Source of the DNA: Candidatus Dadabacteria bacterium RIFCSPHIGHO2_12_FULL_53_21
GTDB lineage: Bacteria > Desulfobacterota_D > UBA1144 > Nemesobacterales > UBA2774
Length of the DNA: 16,089 nt
Direction of reading: 5' to 3'
Assembly: GCA_001775255.1 (NCBI GenBank)
Contig: MFCJ01000020.1
Span: 1-16,089 of the forward strand
Shown: positions 7,427 through 14,205 of the stretch, one piece after another
How positions within the stretch are numbered: the stretch's first letter is position 1
How the letters are laid out: each line of letters opens with the position of its first letter
Notes under the pieces: model-generated
Told to the model about the DNA's origin: nothing
What the model saw: the letters and a program-made list of their open reading frames with translations, nothing else
Databases searched by the model: none
Made by a program: the position numbers and the translations under genes

Positions 7427-8407
7427 ATGATAATTCCTTTAACGGTACGGCGGGCCTTCGGAACGGGGGTAATAGTTTTTATGTCCGTCATGATTCTATG
7501 CGCTCCGCCTGTGAGCCGTGCGGCTCTTTGTAAGCGATGGAGCGAAGGGGCGAAGGCAGGCGCTCTCGACCGCCTCCAGATCGACGAGGCGAGCGGGATC
7601 GCCGTTTCGAGCAGGTTTCCGGGCAGACTTTATCACACAAACGATTCCGGGAGCGGCCCCTATTTTTATGTGAGCGGTTTAAACGGCGGGAAGACCAGGG
7701 CCGTCAGGATCGAGGGCTTCGACGCCGGAGGGTCCGATTTTGAAGACGCCTCTATCGGCGGCTGCTTCTCGGGGAAGTCCTGTTTTTTCATCGCTGACAC
7801 CGGTGACAACGGTAAGAGAAGGAAGTCCGTCCGAATAATAGTAATCGAGGAGGTTGAGAATTACGGCCGTTCGGCCGTCCCCCTCAAGATATTGAGGCTT
7901 GCGTATCCCGACCGTCCCCATAACGCCGAGGGCATGGCTATCCATCCGAACGGCGATATATACATTTTCACGAAAGAGGAAGACGTCGATAACACGGAGT
8001 CGTTCCCGGCGAAGCTATTCAAAATAAGAAAAGATAAATGGGAAAACGCAGGCGCCGGGGTGCAAATGCTCGAATACGCCGGGGAGCTCGACCTCCCCGG
8101 ACTCAGCGGTTCCGACTCCCCGTTCGGGAGCGTCATTACATCATTCGATATAGCGCCCGACGGTAAGACATTCCTCGTCCTGACCTACGAGGACGCGTAT
8201 GAGTTCGATATCGACCTCTCCCTGTCGGGGCTTAAGCCTTCTGATCGGCTTGTCAGGGATAAGGATTATAAAGTCATCCCATTAAAGTCTCTACCTCAGC
8301 AGGAGAGCATTTCATACGTCGAAGAGGGCAGGGGTTTCATCTACGATTCGGAATATCATTTTTTCGATGTCCCTATAATGAAGGTCGAGTGTCTCGACGG
8401 AAGATAG
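7427..8407 (+). CDS. Exported protein of unknown function, propeller-like
   Basis: The 326-residue protein begins with a signal peptide (basic start, hydrophobic residues about 10-28, likely cleavage after Ala32 or Ala33), so it should be periplasmic or secreted. No lipobox is evident. Conserved-looking blocks in order are HTNDSG (70-75), DFEDASIGG (104-112), FIADTGDNGKRR (121-132), YPDRPHNAEGMAI (160-172) followed by GDIYIFTKE, and a later DIAPDGKTFLVLTYEDAYEF. From memory this pattern (NDSG...D-x-E-D...DxGDN...YPD-x-x-x-AE...TKE) recurs in widespread uncharacterised proteins that look like beta-propellers with acidic, perhaps metal-binding loops. No enzymatic role is assigned. The ATG at 7427-7429 has GGGGAG 7 bases upstream. 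It stands alone on the plus strand, divergent from aroA and convergent with the AEC permease, 11 bases apart. Confidence 0.8.
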   Translation: MIIPLTVRRAFGTGVIVFMSVMILCAPPVSRAALCKRWSEGAKAGALDRLQIDEASGIAVSSRFPGRLYHTNDSGSGPYFYVSGLNGGKTRAVRIEGFDAGGSDFEDASIGGCFSGKSCFFIADTGDNGKRRKSVRIIVIEEVENYGRSAVPLKILRLAYPDRPHNAEGMAIHPNGDIYIFTKEEDVDNTESFPAKLFKIRKDKWENAGAGVQMLEYAGELDLPGLSGSDSPFGSVITSFDIAPDGKTFLVLTYEDAYEFDIDLSLSGLKPSDRLVRDKDYKVIPLKSLPQQESISYVEEGRGFIYDSEYHFFDVPIMKVECLDGR

Positions 8408-8418
8408 CGGATATACGC

Positions 8419-9294
8419 TCAGTCTAACAGAAATGCGATAATAACAGGCGTAGTGACGACGGAAATCAGTGTCCCCGCGAGTATGATAGAGGCCACTCTC
8501 TCCGAATCCTGATTGTATTTTTCCGCGAGGACAAAATTGAATATCGCGGGCGGCATGGCGGACTGAAGTATCACGACCTTTGACGCGATGCCGTCGAGCT
8601 TGAAAACCGATACGGTCAGCATGCCCAGAATCACCCCGAAGAATATCCTCATCCCCCCCACGAGGAACGATTTGCTCACGTCGGTGAGGGCGACCTCCGA
8701 TAATTTATATCCAAGCGCGAATATCATCGTCGGTATGCTCGCCTCGCCCAGGAGGTCGAACGCCCTGAACACAGAGGTCGGCATCGTCCACCCCGAGACG
8801 CTCAGCAGCACCCCTGCAATAGCTGAATATACGAGCGGGAGCCTGAATATCTCGAACGGGCTTTCGTCGTAGTTGAGTATCAATATGCCGAGCGTGTAGT
8901 GGAGTATCGTGGTCGAGACCATGTAGAGTATCGCCACGTTGAACCCGGTCTCGCCGAAAGCGAAGAGCACGAGCGGAAGGCCCATGTTCCCGGTATTCGC
9001 GAAGAGCGCGGGGGGCAGATAGACCTTGACCGGCAGCTTGAGGGCCCTCAGTATCCCGAGGCAGAGAAGGAATGATACGCCTATGATTATGCATACTGAA
9101 ATGAACACCTTTCCTGCCAGGTATAGGTCGATAGTATCCCTCGAAAGGGAGGATATTATCAGTGCCGGGGTGGCGAGGTATATCACGAAGTCGTTGATTG
9201 GTGTGAGGTCTATCTTTTTCCATTTCCCGAAAAGATAGCCCGCGAGCGCGATGAGAAATACAGGCAGTACGACGTCAATTATTTCGCTGATTAT
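8419..9294 (-). CDS. AEC-family (auxin efflux carrier-like) permease, start uncertain
   Basis: The product is a very hydrophobic protein of about 291 residues with roughly nine to ten membrane segments. The family features are FVIYLATPALIISSLS near the N-terminus, PALFANTGNMGLPLVLFAFG, SAMPPAIFNFVLAEKYNQD, and the C-terminal STILAGT-like ASIILAGTLISVVTTP. AEC proteins are secondary carriers for organic acids or other anions; the substrate is not predictable here. The only ordinary start codon in frame is GTG at 9184-9186, but that would delete the first membrane helix. In-frame family-like sequence (IISEIIDVVLPVFLIALAGYLFG) continues upstream to about 9294. A TGA lies at 9301-9303 in frame, so translation must begin at ATA 9292-9294, at another non-standard codon, or after a frameshift. 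A promoter at 9341-9369 supports the longer form. See findings. Confidence 0.82.
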   Translation of the reverse strand: MISEIIDVVLPVFLIALAGYLFGKWKKIDLTPINDFVIYLATPALIISSLSRDTIDLYLAGKVFISVCIIIGVSFLLCLGILRALKLPVKVYLPPALFANTGNMGLPLVLFAFGETGFNVAILYMVSTTILHYTLGILILNYDESPFEIFRLPLVYSAIAGVLLSVSGWTMPTSVFRAFDLLGEASIPTMIFALGYKLSEVALTDVSKSFLVGGMRIFFGVILGMLTVSVFKLDGIASKVVILQSAMPPAIFNFVLAEKYNQDSERVASIILAGTLISVVTTPVIIAFLLD

Positions 9295-9340
9295 GGCTCT
9301 TCATCTCCCATGGGCAAGGAACGGGCTCGATCAGGCTCTA

Positions 9341-9369
9341 ATTTTACGCAGGAAAAGTCGAATTAACAA
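9341..9369 (-). promoter_or_regulatory. Probable promoter for the AEC permease
   Basis: On the minus strand TTGTTA (9364-9369, 4 of 6) and TAAAAT (9341-9346, 5 of 6) are separated by 17 bases. Transcription would begin near 9334, about 40 bases before the presumed permease start. The rest of the fabH-permease gap (9295-9426) shows no other clear element. Confidence 0.45.
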
Positions 9370-9426
9370 AGACTCACGGAATTGTATTTAATGGCCGGAG
9401 GGGTGATTCAAAGTCTCTCTCGGCGC

Positions 9427-10404
9427 TTACCATCTTACGACGGCAGCGCCCCATGTAAAGCCCGCGCCGAATACGGATATAAGTATCGTATCCCCTTCCT
9501 TGACCCTTCCCGATCTCACCGCTTCGTCAAGCGCAAGCGGGACTGATGCCGAAGAGGTGTTGCCGTACCTGTCCAGGTTGCTGAATACCTTCTCTTCCGG
9601 TAGCCCCACGCGTTTTCTGACCGCCTCCAGGATCCTGTAATTCGCCTGGTGGGGTATGAAGAGGTCTATCTCCTCAGGCGTGATGTCAGCCCTTTTTATC
9701 GCTTCGAGGGAAGACGACTCGAGGGCTTTTACAGCCTCTTTAAAAACCTCTTTTCCCTTCATCTTCAGGAAATGGGACCTGTTTTTTATGCTTTCCTCGC
9801 TCGGGGGTATGCGCGATCCCCCTCCCGGCATATATAACAGCTCCCACTCGTCCCCGTTCGCCCCGAGGCATGTAGACAGGATTCCGGGTGTCTCGGATGC
9901 CGATATGACAGCCGCACCCGCGCCGTCCCCGAAGAGAATGCAGGTGGATCTGTCCTGAAAGTCCGTGATCTTGGAAAGTGTCTCAGCCCCTATGATGAGG
10001 ATTTTCTGCGCGTCCCCGCTGCCTATTATCCCCTTCCCCGCCTGAAGCGCGTATAAGAATCCTGAACAGCCGGCGAGGATGTCGAACGCAAACGCCTTTT
10101 TGGCGCCGAGACGACTCTGGAGGATACAGGCTGTCGAGGGAAAGAGATAATCGGGCGTGACGGTGCCTACGATTATCCCGTCCAGGTCCCGTGCATCCAC
10201 TCCCGAGCTCTCGAGGGCCTTAAGTGATGCCTCATATGCGATGTCGGAAGTCGCCACGTCCGGATCGGCTATCCTTCGCTCGCGTATCCCCGTCCTCGAC
10301 TGAATCCACTCGTCCGACGTATCGACAAGCTTTTCGAGTTCGAGATTGGTCAATATTCTATCAGGCGCATATGATCCGGTGCCTAAGAACCTAACAAAAC
10401 TCAA
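9427..10404 (-). CDS. fabH: Beta-ketoacyl-ACP synthase III
   Basis: The 325-residue condensing enzyme starts type II fatty-acid synthesis by joining acyl-CoA (usually acetyl-CoA or a branched primer) to malonyl-ACP. The catalytic triad is visible: Cys113 in AGCSGFLYAL, His252 in PHQANYRI and Asn282 in RYGNTSSAS. RTGIRERR near residue 37 and the FGDGAGA block are typical. Length is standard. The start is TTG (10402-10404), chosen because AAGGAG lies 9 bases upstream and the resulting N-terminus MSFVRFLGTGSYAPDRILTN aligns with FabH. No plsX, fabD or acpP neighbours are present. Instead an uncharacterised gene lies 37 bases upstream on the same strand and probably shares its promoter. Primer preference cannot be read from sequence. 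Confidence 0.95.
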   Translation of the reverse strand: MSFVRFLGTGSYAPDRILTNLELEKLVDTSDEWIQSRTGIRERRIADPDVATSDIAYEASLKALESSGVDARDLDGIIVGTVTPDYLFPSTACILQSRLGAKKAFAFDILAGCSGFLYALQAGKGIIGSGDAQKILIIGAETLSKITDFQDRSTCILFGDGAGAAVISASETPGILSTCLGANGDEWELLYMPGGGSRIPPSEESIKNRSHFLKMKGKEVFKEAVKALESSSLEAIKRADITPEEIDLFIPHQANYRILEAVRKRVGLPEEKVFSNLDRYGNTSSASVPLALDEAVRSGRVKEGDTILISVFGAGFTWGAAVVRW

Positions 10405-10441
10405 ATTTATCTTTCTCCTTGCCTCGTTGTGGGGAATAGTA

Positions 10442-10933
10442 TCAGGGAAGGGGCATATTTGTCAAACTACCGCCGGCCTTCGTCACGAGCGACCTCAAAT
10501 CAGACGCTTGCCCCTCTGAAATCTCCGCGTGTATAATGAACTCGACCCCGGAATTATATAATATTATGTCGAAGCGCCTATCGCCGCACATTTTTCTGAG
10601 GATGTCAGTTTCACCCCCCGACTCCGTGCTGAAGAAATATTCAAAACGGAACCTTCTGCCGCTCATTCCTTCGAGGTTCAGGTAGAATGCCAGCGAAGGG
10701 AATTCGGGCCTTTCGATGAGCTCGAAATCAACCGTAATCGCTTGAAATTCTTTCATTATTTGGATGTCCTCATCGCCCGCTTTAATTATCAGTGCAATCT
10801 TGGTGTCCAAAAGGACGAAAAGGCACCCAGAATCTATCAGCGATAAAGAGAGCACCGTATCGGGAGGCAGCTCCAGGCCGCCGCTATCCCTTTTAGCTCT
10901 ATTTAAGAACGGTTTTAGGAGAATCGATAACAA
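10442..10933 (-). CDS. Uncharacterised soluble protein upstream of fabH
   Basis: I do not recognise this 163-residue protein. It has no signal peptide or clear membrane helix. The first twelve residues are hydrophobic/basic, and the rest alternates short hydrophobic strands (LSLIDSGCLFVLLDTKIALIIK, 22 residues, abbreviated here as the 30-51 region; FEYFFSTESGG; FDIILYNSGVEFIIHAEI) with charged turns, suggesting a compact beta-rich fold. Two segments contain a similar L-x-SG-x-x-F-x-x pattern (around 34-40 and 127-133), which may reflect a weak internal repeat. The start is TTG at 10931-10933, chosen because GGAGG lies 5 bases upstream and no better start exists in frame. A good promoter match sits directly upstream. 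It is followed after 37 bases by fabH, so it may be co-transcribed; a lipid link is only a guess. Confidence 0.65.
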   Translation of the reverse strand: MLSILLKPFLNRAKRDSGGLELPPDTVLSLSLIDSGCLFVLLDTKIALIIKAGDEDIQIMKEFQAITVDFELIERPEFPSLAFYLNLEGMSGRRFRFEYFFSTESGGETDILRKMCGDRRFDIILYNSGVEFIIHAEISEGQASDLRSLVTKAGGSLTNMPLP

Positions 10934-10956
10934 AACAACCTCCGGTTGATCCTCTA

Positions 10957-10985
10957 ATTCTAATATATGCGCGAATGTTAGCCAA
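10957..10985 (-). promoter_or_regulatory. Probable promoter for the unknown gene-fabH pair
   Basis: On the minus strand TTGGCT (10980-10985, 4 of 6) and TAGAAT (10957-10962, 5 of 6) are spaced by 17 bases. A start near 10950 leaves a short leader containing the GGAGG ribosome binding site used by the TTG start at 10933. Confidence 0.45.
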
Positions 10986-11003
10986 ACAGGCGCCGGTTCC
11001 CGG

Positions 11004-11017
11004 GATTCATCTGAATC
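11004..11017. other. 14-bp inverted repeat in divergent intergenic region
   Basis: GATTCA-TC-TGAATC is a perfect 6-bp inverted repeat with a 2-base spacer. It lies between two outward-facing promoter candidates (minus at 10957-10985, plus at 11063-11092), a position suited to an operator for both. No regulator family is recognised and a match of this length could be chance. Confidence 0.25.
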
Positions 11018-11062
11018 TTCACCGAAACCATCCTCTTAACCCCTCCCGGCGAATTTTTTATC

Positions 11063-11092
11063 TTGACACGGGTATGTGAAATTTATTAGTAT
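11063..11092 (+). promoter_or_regulatory. Probable promoter for the small membrane protein gene
   Basis: A perfect -35 box TTGACA (11063-11068) is followed after 18 bases by TAGTAT (11087-11092, 4 of 6). Transcription would start near 11099-11100, leaving a leader of about 125 bases before the ATG at 11226. The leader contains a G7 run, a T6 run and nested complementary segments (see findings), and no gene that I can support. Confidence 0.45.
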
Positions 11093-11225
11093 CAAGGTAG
11101 GGATGATGTGATAACGAGGAGTAGATCATAAAACATTCGCAAAATTGGGGTATTCAAGTCAGGGGGGGCGTTTTTTGTGATTGCATTTTGAACCCTACAT
11201 ATTTTTACACGGAGGAAAGTCAGAA

Positions 11226-11450
11226 ATGATGTGGACATTGATTGTTATCGGATTGGTTATTCTTATGTGGCGGTTTATACAGCCGCAGGGGAGTCAGGCT
11301 GCGGCAGCCAGCGCAGCGCCCCCCCCGCCTCCTCCCGCCGCTTCATCCGGCGACGGTGACGCTTTTAAATCGGCCGCGGCGTCCCAGGGCGGAGGAACTT
11401 CTTCGCAGTCCTCGGGGGAAGTCGATCCTTTCAAGGCTCCCGGCACATAA
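11226..11450 (+). CDS. Small single-helix membrane protein with Pro/Ala-rich tail
   Basis: The 74-residue product starts at ATG 11226-11228 (or the adjacent ATG at 11229), with GGAGG at 11211-11215 about ten bases upstream. The frame is also open to a TTG at 11181, but that has no ribosome binding site. Residues 3-18 are a single hydrophobic helix (WTLIVIGLVILMWRFI), starting almost at the N-terminus. The remainder is low-complexity: Ala-rich, a run of six prolines at 32-37, then Ser/Gly-rich. DAFK (45-48) and DPFK (67-70) are two similar acidic-aromatic-basic motifs separated by a flexible linker. It looks like a membrane-anchored tether rather than an enzyme. I do not recognise a family. 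It stands alone, with its own promoter and a terminator-like hairpin. Confidence 0.7.
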   Translation: MMWTLIVIGLVILMWRFIQPQGSQAAAASAAPPPPPPAASSGDGDAFKSAAASQGGGTSSQSSGEVDPFKAPGT

Positions 11451-11492
11451 TTCGGAAGCGGCAGGGCTTGGATCACCGGTGGTCGCAGTAAA

Positions 11493-11521
11493 CGGCCCTG
11501 CGGTAACGGGCCGATTTGTTT
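11493..11521 (+). terminator. Intrinsic terminator between convergent genes
   Basis: CGGCCC (11493-11498) pairs with GGGCCG (11508-11513) around a 9-base loop and is followed by ATTTGTTT on the plus strand. It begins 42 bases after the small gene's stop and its tail touches the stop codon of the permease gene (11520). The plus-strand tail is T-rich, so it fits termination of the small gene; in the other direction the tail is only TTTACTG. Confidence 0.5.
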
Positions 11522-12521
11522 AAACGATAACTTCTTTCTTTGATCTGATAAGCAGCCAGAGGAAGAATACCCCCCCCAGGGAAGCTGTAATTATTCCCAC
11601 CGGTATCTCGACGGGCGATATCAGTGTTCTCGAGACCGTATCGGCGGCCATAAGGAAGCACGCGCCGAGAAGGAACGAGCAGGGTAGTATGATTCTGTTG
11701 TCGACCCCGAGAATCATCCTCAGAATGTGGGGTATGACGAGTCCGACGAATCCTATCGGTCCGGTGACGGATATCACGGCTCCGGCCGAAAGTGAAGTCG
11801 CGAAGTAGATGAGGTTTTGCATTTTCTTTACGTTCACCCCGAGCGAAGACGCGACGTCGTCCCCCAGGCCGAAGAGATTCATATCCTTCGTTATCGACAG
11901 CAGGATAATACACCCGGGGACTACGAACATGAGCGTCTTCCACACCTCGTCTAAACCCACTATATCGAGGCTCCCCATAATCCACCGCATAGTCTGAAGG
12001 GACTCGGTGAAGTTGGAAAAGAACTGGATGAATAGAACAAAGGCGGAATAGAGGAAATTCATCACTACCCCGGCAAGCAGGAGGCGTCCCGTGGCGACCA
12101 CTCCTCCCACTTTGGAGACCGAGTACACGAATATCATGGTCAGGAGCGAAAACAGGAATGCCAGGATCGAGACCATCGAGAACCCCAGGATACCGGCCGC
12201 GAGCCCGAGCCTTATGCCGATGAGGGCGCCTAAAGAGGCTCCGCCCGATATGCCGAGCGTGAAAGGCGAAGCGAGGGGGTTCCTGAAGAGCGCCTGGAGC
12301 GCGGCGCCGCATATTCCGAGCGTCCCGCCCGCGACAGTCGCCATGAGCACCCTTGGTATCCTGATCTTGTAAAAGATCGTCCCCGCGAGCTCGTCCCCCC
12401 TGAAGAGCGCTTCGAGTATGCTCATGTCGTACGTTCCCGAAAGTACGCTTACCACGGCTGTAACGGCCCAGAGCAGAAACAAGACGCTTAACGAGATTAT
12501 GAATTTTTTCTTCGCTATCAT
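11520..12521 (-). CDS. ABC importer permease, FecCD/BtuC family
   Basis: The 333-residue protein is strongly hydrophobic, with about nine to ten membrane helices. Family hallmarks are IRIPRVLMA (53-61), GAALQALFRNPLASP (72-86) followed by LGISGGASLGA, and the C-terminal GPIGFVGLVIPHILRM. This is the channel-forming subunit that imports cobalamin, heme or ferric siderophores together with the neighbouring ATPase and binding protein. It is the last gene of the operon, 42 bases after the ATPase gene; the 42-base gap carries no clear Shine-Dalgarno sequence for the ATG at 12519-12521. Substrate cannot be told from the permease alone, because BtuC, FecCD and HmuU are close relatives. Confidence 0.92.
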   Translation of the reverse strand: MIAKKKFIISLSVLFLLWAVTAVVSVLSGTYDMSILEALFRGDELAGTIFYKIRIPRVLMATVAGGTLGICGAALQALFRNPLASPFTLGISGGASLGALIGIRLGLAAGILGFSMVSILAFLFSLLTMIFVYSVSKVGGVVATGRLLLAGVVMNFLYSAFVLFIQFFSNFTESLQTMRWIMGSLDIVGLDEVWKTLMFVVPGCIILLSITKDMNLFGLGDDVASSLGVNVKKMQNLIYFATSLSAGAVISVTGPIGFVGLVIPHILRMILGVDNRIILPCSFLLGACFLMAADTVSRTLISPVEIPVGIITASLGGVFFLWLLIRSKKEVIV

Positions 12522-12563
12522 GTGTGTTGTCGGGAAAGCCTGATTAGTGACTCCCTTCCCCGA

Positions 12564-13337
12564 TCAATCTCCGGGGTAGATGAAAACCTTTCCGCCTTCC
12601 CTCCTGACCGTGACGTCTATTCCGTAGAGCGAGCTCAGGTTCTCCCTGTTTATAACCGTCTCCGAGCTGCCGTTTGCGAAGACGCTCCCGTTTTTAATCA
12701 TAATTATTTCATCGAAATAAAATAATGCCGTGAATATATCGTGCGTTGCCGCGATAATGAGTATCCCGTGTTCTTCTTTGAGCTTCCGGAGCAGGTTCAT
12801 GATTTCGTTCCTGTGCTTGATGTCGAGAAAAGTGGCGGGCTCGTCGAGTATCATCACCTCGGGCTCCTGCACGAGCGCCCTCGCTATGGACGCGAGCTGT
12901 CTTTCCCCCGACGAGGTCTCGGTGATGAGCCTGTCCTTCAGATGAGAGATTCCGACAGTATCCATCGCCCTCTTCGCGGCCTCAAGGTCTATCTCCCTCT
13001 CGAACTCGAACCTGCCTATATACGGGGCCCTGCCCATGAGGATTACTTCCGATACGGTGAACGGGAAAGCGAATACAGGGTCCTGCGGGATGTAAGCGAT
13101 CCTCTTCGCGATCTCCCTTCTGTCGTAGCTCTGAAGCGGCTTGTCGTTAAACAGAACGCTCCCCTTCTGTGCCTTCAGGATTCCCATGAGTATTTTAAGG
13201 AGCGTCGATTTGCCGGCCCCGTTCGCGCCCAGTATCCCGAGCATCCTGCCCTTGCCGAGGGAGAGGTTTATATCTCTCAGGATTTCTCCCGCGCCGTAGG
13301 AGAAGGAGACCCCTCTGCACTCAATAATCGTTTGCAT
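12564..13337 (-). CDS. ABC importer ATPase, BtuD/FecE family
   Basis: The 257-residue ATPase drives uptake through the permease encoded next. Walker A is GANGAGKST (37-45), the Q-loop Gln85 lies in YIPQDP, Walker B is VMILDEP (161-167) and the switch His199 is in AATHD. The ABC signature at 141-147 reads TSSGERQ instead of LSGGE/Q. Leu and the first Gly are replaced, although the Ser and second Gly that touch ATP remain. The gene overlaps the end of the exported binding-protein gene by 17 bases, implying coupled translation. ATG at 13335-13337 gives MQTIIECRGVSFSYG, a normal family N-terminus, with AGGGA a few bases upstream. Confidence 0.93.
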   Translation of the reverse strand: MQTIIECRGVSFSYGAGEILRDINLSLGKGRMLGILGANGAGKSTLLKILMGILKAQKGSVLFNDKPLQSYDRREIAKRIAYIPQDPVFAFPFTVSEVILMGRAPYIGRFEFEREIDLEAAKRAMDTVGISHLKDRLITETSSGERQLASIARALVQEPEVMILDEPATFLDIKHRNEIMNLLRKLKEEHGILIIAATHDIFTALFYFDEIIMIKNGSVFANGSSETVINRENLSSLYGIDVTVRREGGKVFIYPGD

Positions 13338-14202
13338 GATTATCCCTGAGCTCGGGGTGCAGCACTTCCGTCAGCACCTTTGCTCCCTCGACTATAGTCT
13401 GGCTCGGATGGAGGACGACTGTGCTCGGCAGGATATATACCTGCCCGTCCCTCACTGCCCTCGACTGGCTGAGAGTGCTCCAGATGCCCAGGATTTCGGC
13501 CTCTTTGTCGAACTTTTCGTGGTTTATCTCGATAATTACGTCCGGGTCGAGCGTTAGAACCGCCTCTTTAGTTATCTTTATCGAAAGCCTCGTATTCTCT
13601 ACCGCGTTTTCCCCTCCGGCAAGCTCTATCAGCTCGTTTATGTAATTATTCCTGCCTATGACGTATATGTCCTCGAGTGTCCCCGGACTCCTTCCGACGA
13701 CGAGCAGCACCTTTTTCCTGGACGCTCCGTTTGTACTCTTTCTGATTCCGTTAAGCGTAGATTCGATATCCGAGACTATCCTCTCCGCCTCCGCCCCTTT
13801 GCCCAGCACCTCTCCGAGGAGTATGATCGTTTTAAGTATGTCCTTCACGGAATCGTTGCTGTCCGTAACGAGGGTCTTCAAGCCGAGCTCCCTGATTTTC
13901 GCGCCGAATATGGTGTCCTGGTCCTTCATGAGAATGACCAGGTCCGGCCTTAGCGCGAGTATGGCCTCGTAATTGGGATTGATCCAGCCCCCCACGCTCG
14001 GCAGCTCTTTCGCCTTGGGCGGGAAGTCCGAATAGAGGGTCACCCCCACCACCTTATCCAGCTCCCCGAGGGCGTAGATCATATGTGTCAGGTTGGGGGA
14101 GAGGGAAACTATGCGCTCGGGCTTCTCCGCCGCGCGGGCGCTCAGAAACGACGCCGACAAGACGGCGAGGATAATAAATCTCAATAGGGTTTTTTTAATC
14201 AT
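13321..14202 (-). CDS. Periplasmic metal-chelate/cobalamin binding protein (BtuF/TroA-like)
   Basis: The 293-residue protein has a signal peptide (residues 1 to about 24, cleavage near ARA-A) and no lipobox, so it should be free in the periplasm. After it, RIVSLSPNLTHMIYALG (31-47) is the standard start of class III (helical-backbone) binding proteins, followed by VGVTLYSDFPPKAKELPSVG and PDLVILM. The C-terminal half contains YINELIELAGGENAV and a final DGQVYILPS block. The fold binds cobalamin, heme or ferric siderophores and delivers them to the BtuCD-type complex encoded immediately downstream. ATG 14200-14202 follows the stop of the preceding BtuF-like gene by 3 bases. Ligand identity is open. 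Confidence 0.9.
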   Translation of the reverse strand: MIKKTLLRFIILAVLSASFLSARAAEKPERIVSLSPNLTHMIYALGELDKVVGVTLYSDFPPKAKELPSVGGWINPNYEAILALRPDLVILMKDQDTIFGAKIRELGLKTLVTDSNDSVKDILKTIILLGEVLGKGAEAERIVSDIESTLNGIRKSTNGASRKKVLLVVGRSPGTLEDIYVIGRNNYINELIELAGGENAVENTRLSIKITKEAVLTLDPDVIIEINHEKFDKEAEILGIWSTLSQSRAVRDGQVYILPSTVVLHPSQTIVEGAKVLTEVLHPELRDNHANDY

Positions 14203-14205
14203 CCT

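Noticed and set aside
7324..7491. Upstream extension of aroA to 7491
   Set aside because: The extra 56 residues do not resemble any EPSP synthase N-terminus, and they overlap the promoter region and the start of the divergent gene; ATG 7323 gives a normal length and N-terminus.
11473..12312. 279-codon minus-strand frame overlapping the permease gene
   Set aside because: It lies in another frame of the well-supported FecCD permease, is Arg/His/Pro-rich and lacks membrane helices; it also crosses the terminator region.
12741..13349. 202-codon plus-strand frame opposite the ABC ATPase
   Set aside because: It is antisense to an ATPase with all motifs intact and has no own ribosome binding site or recognisable domain.
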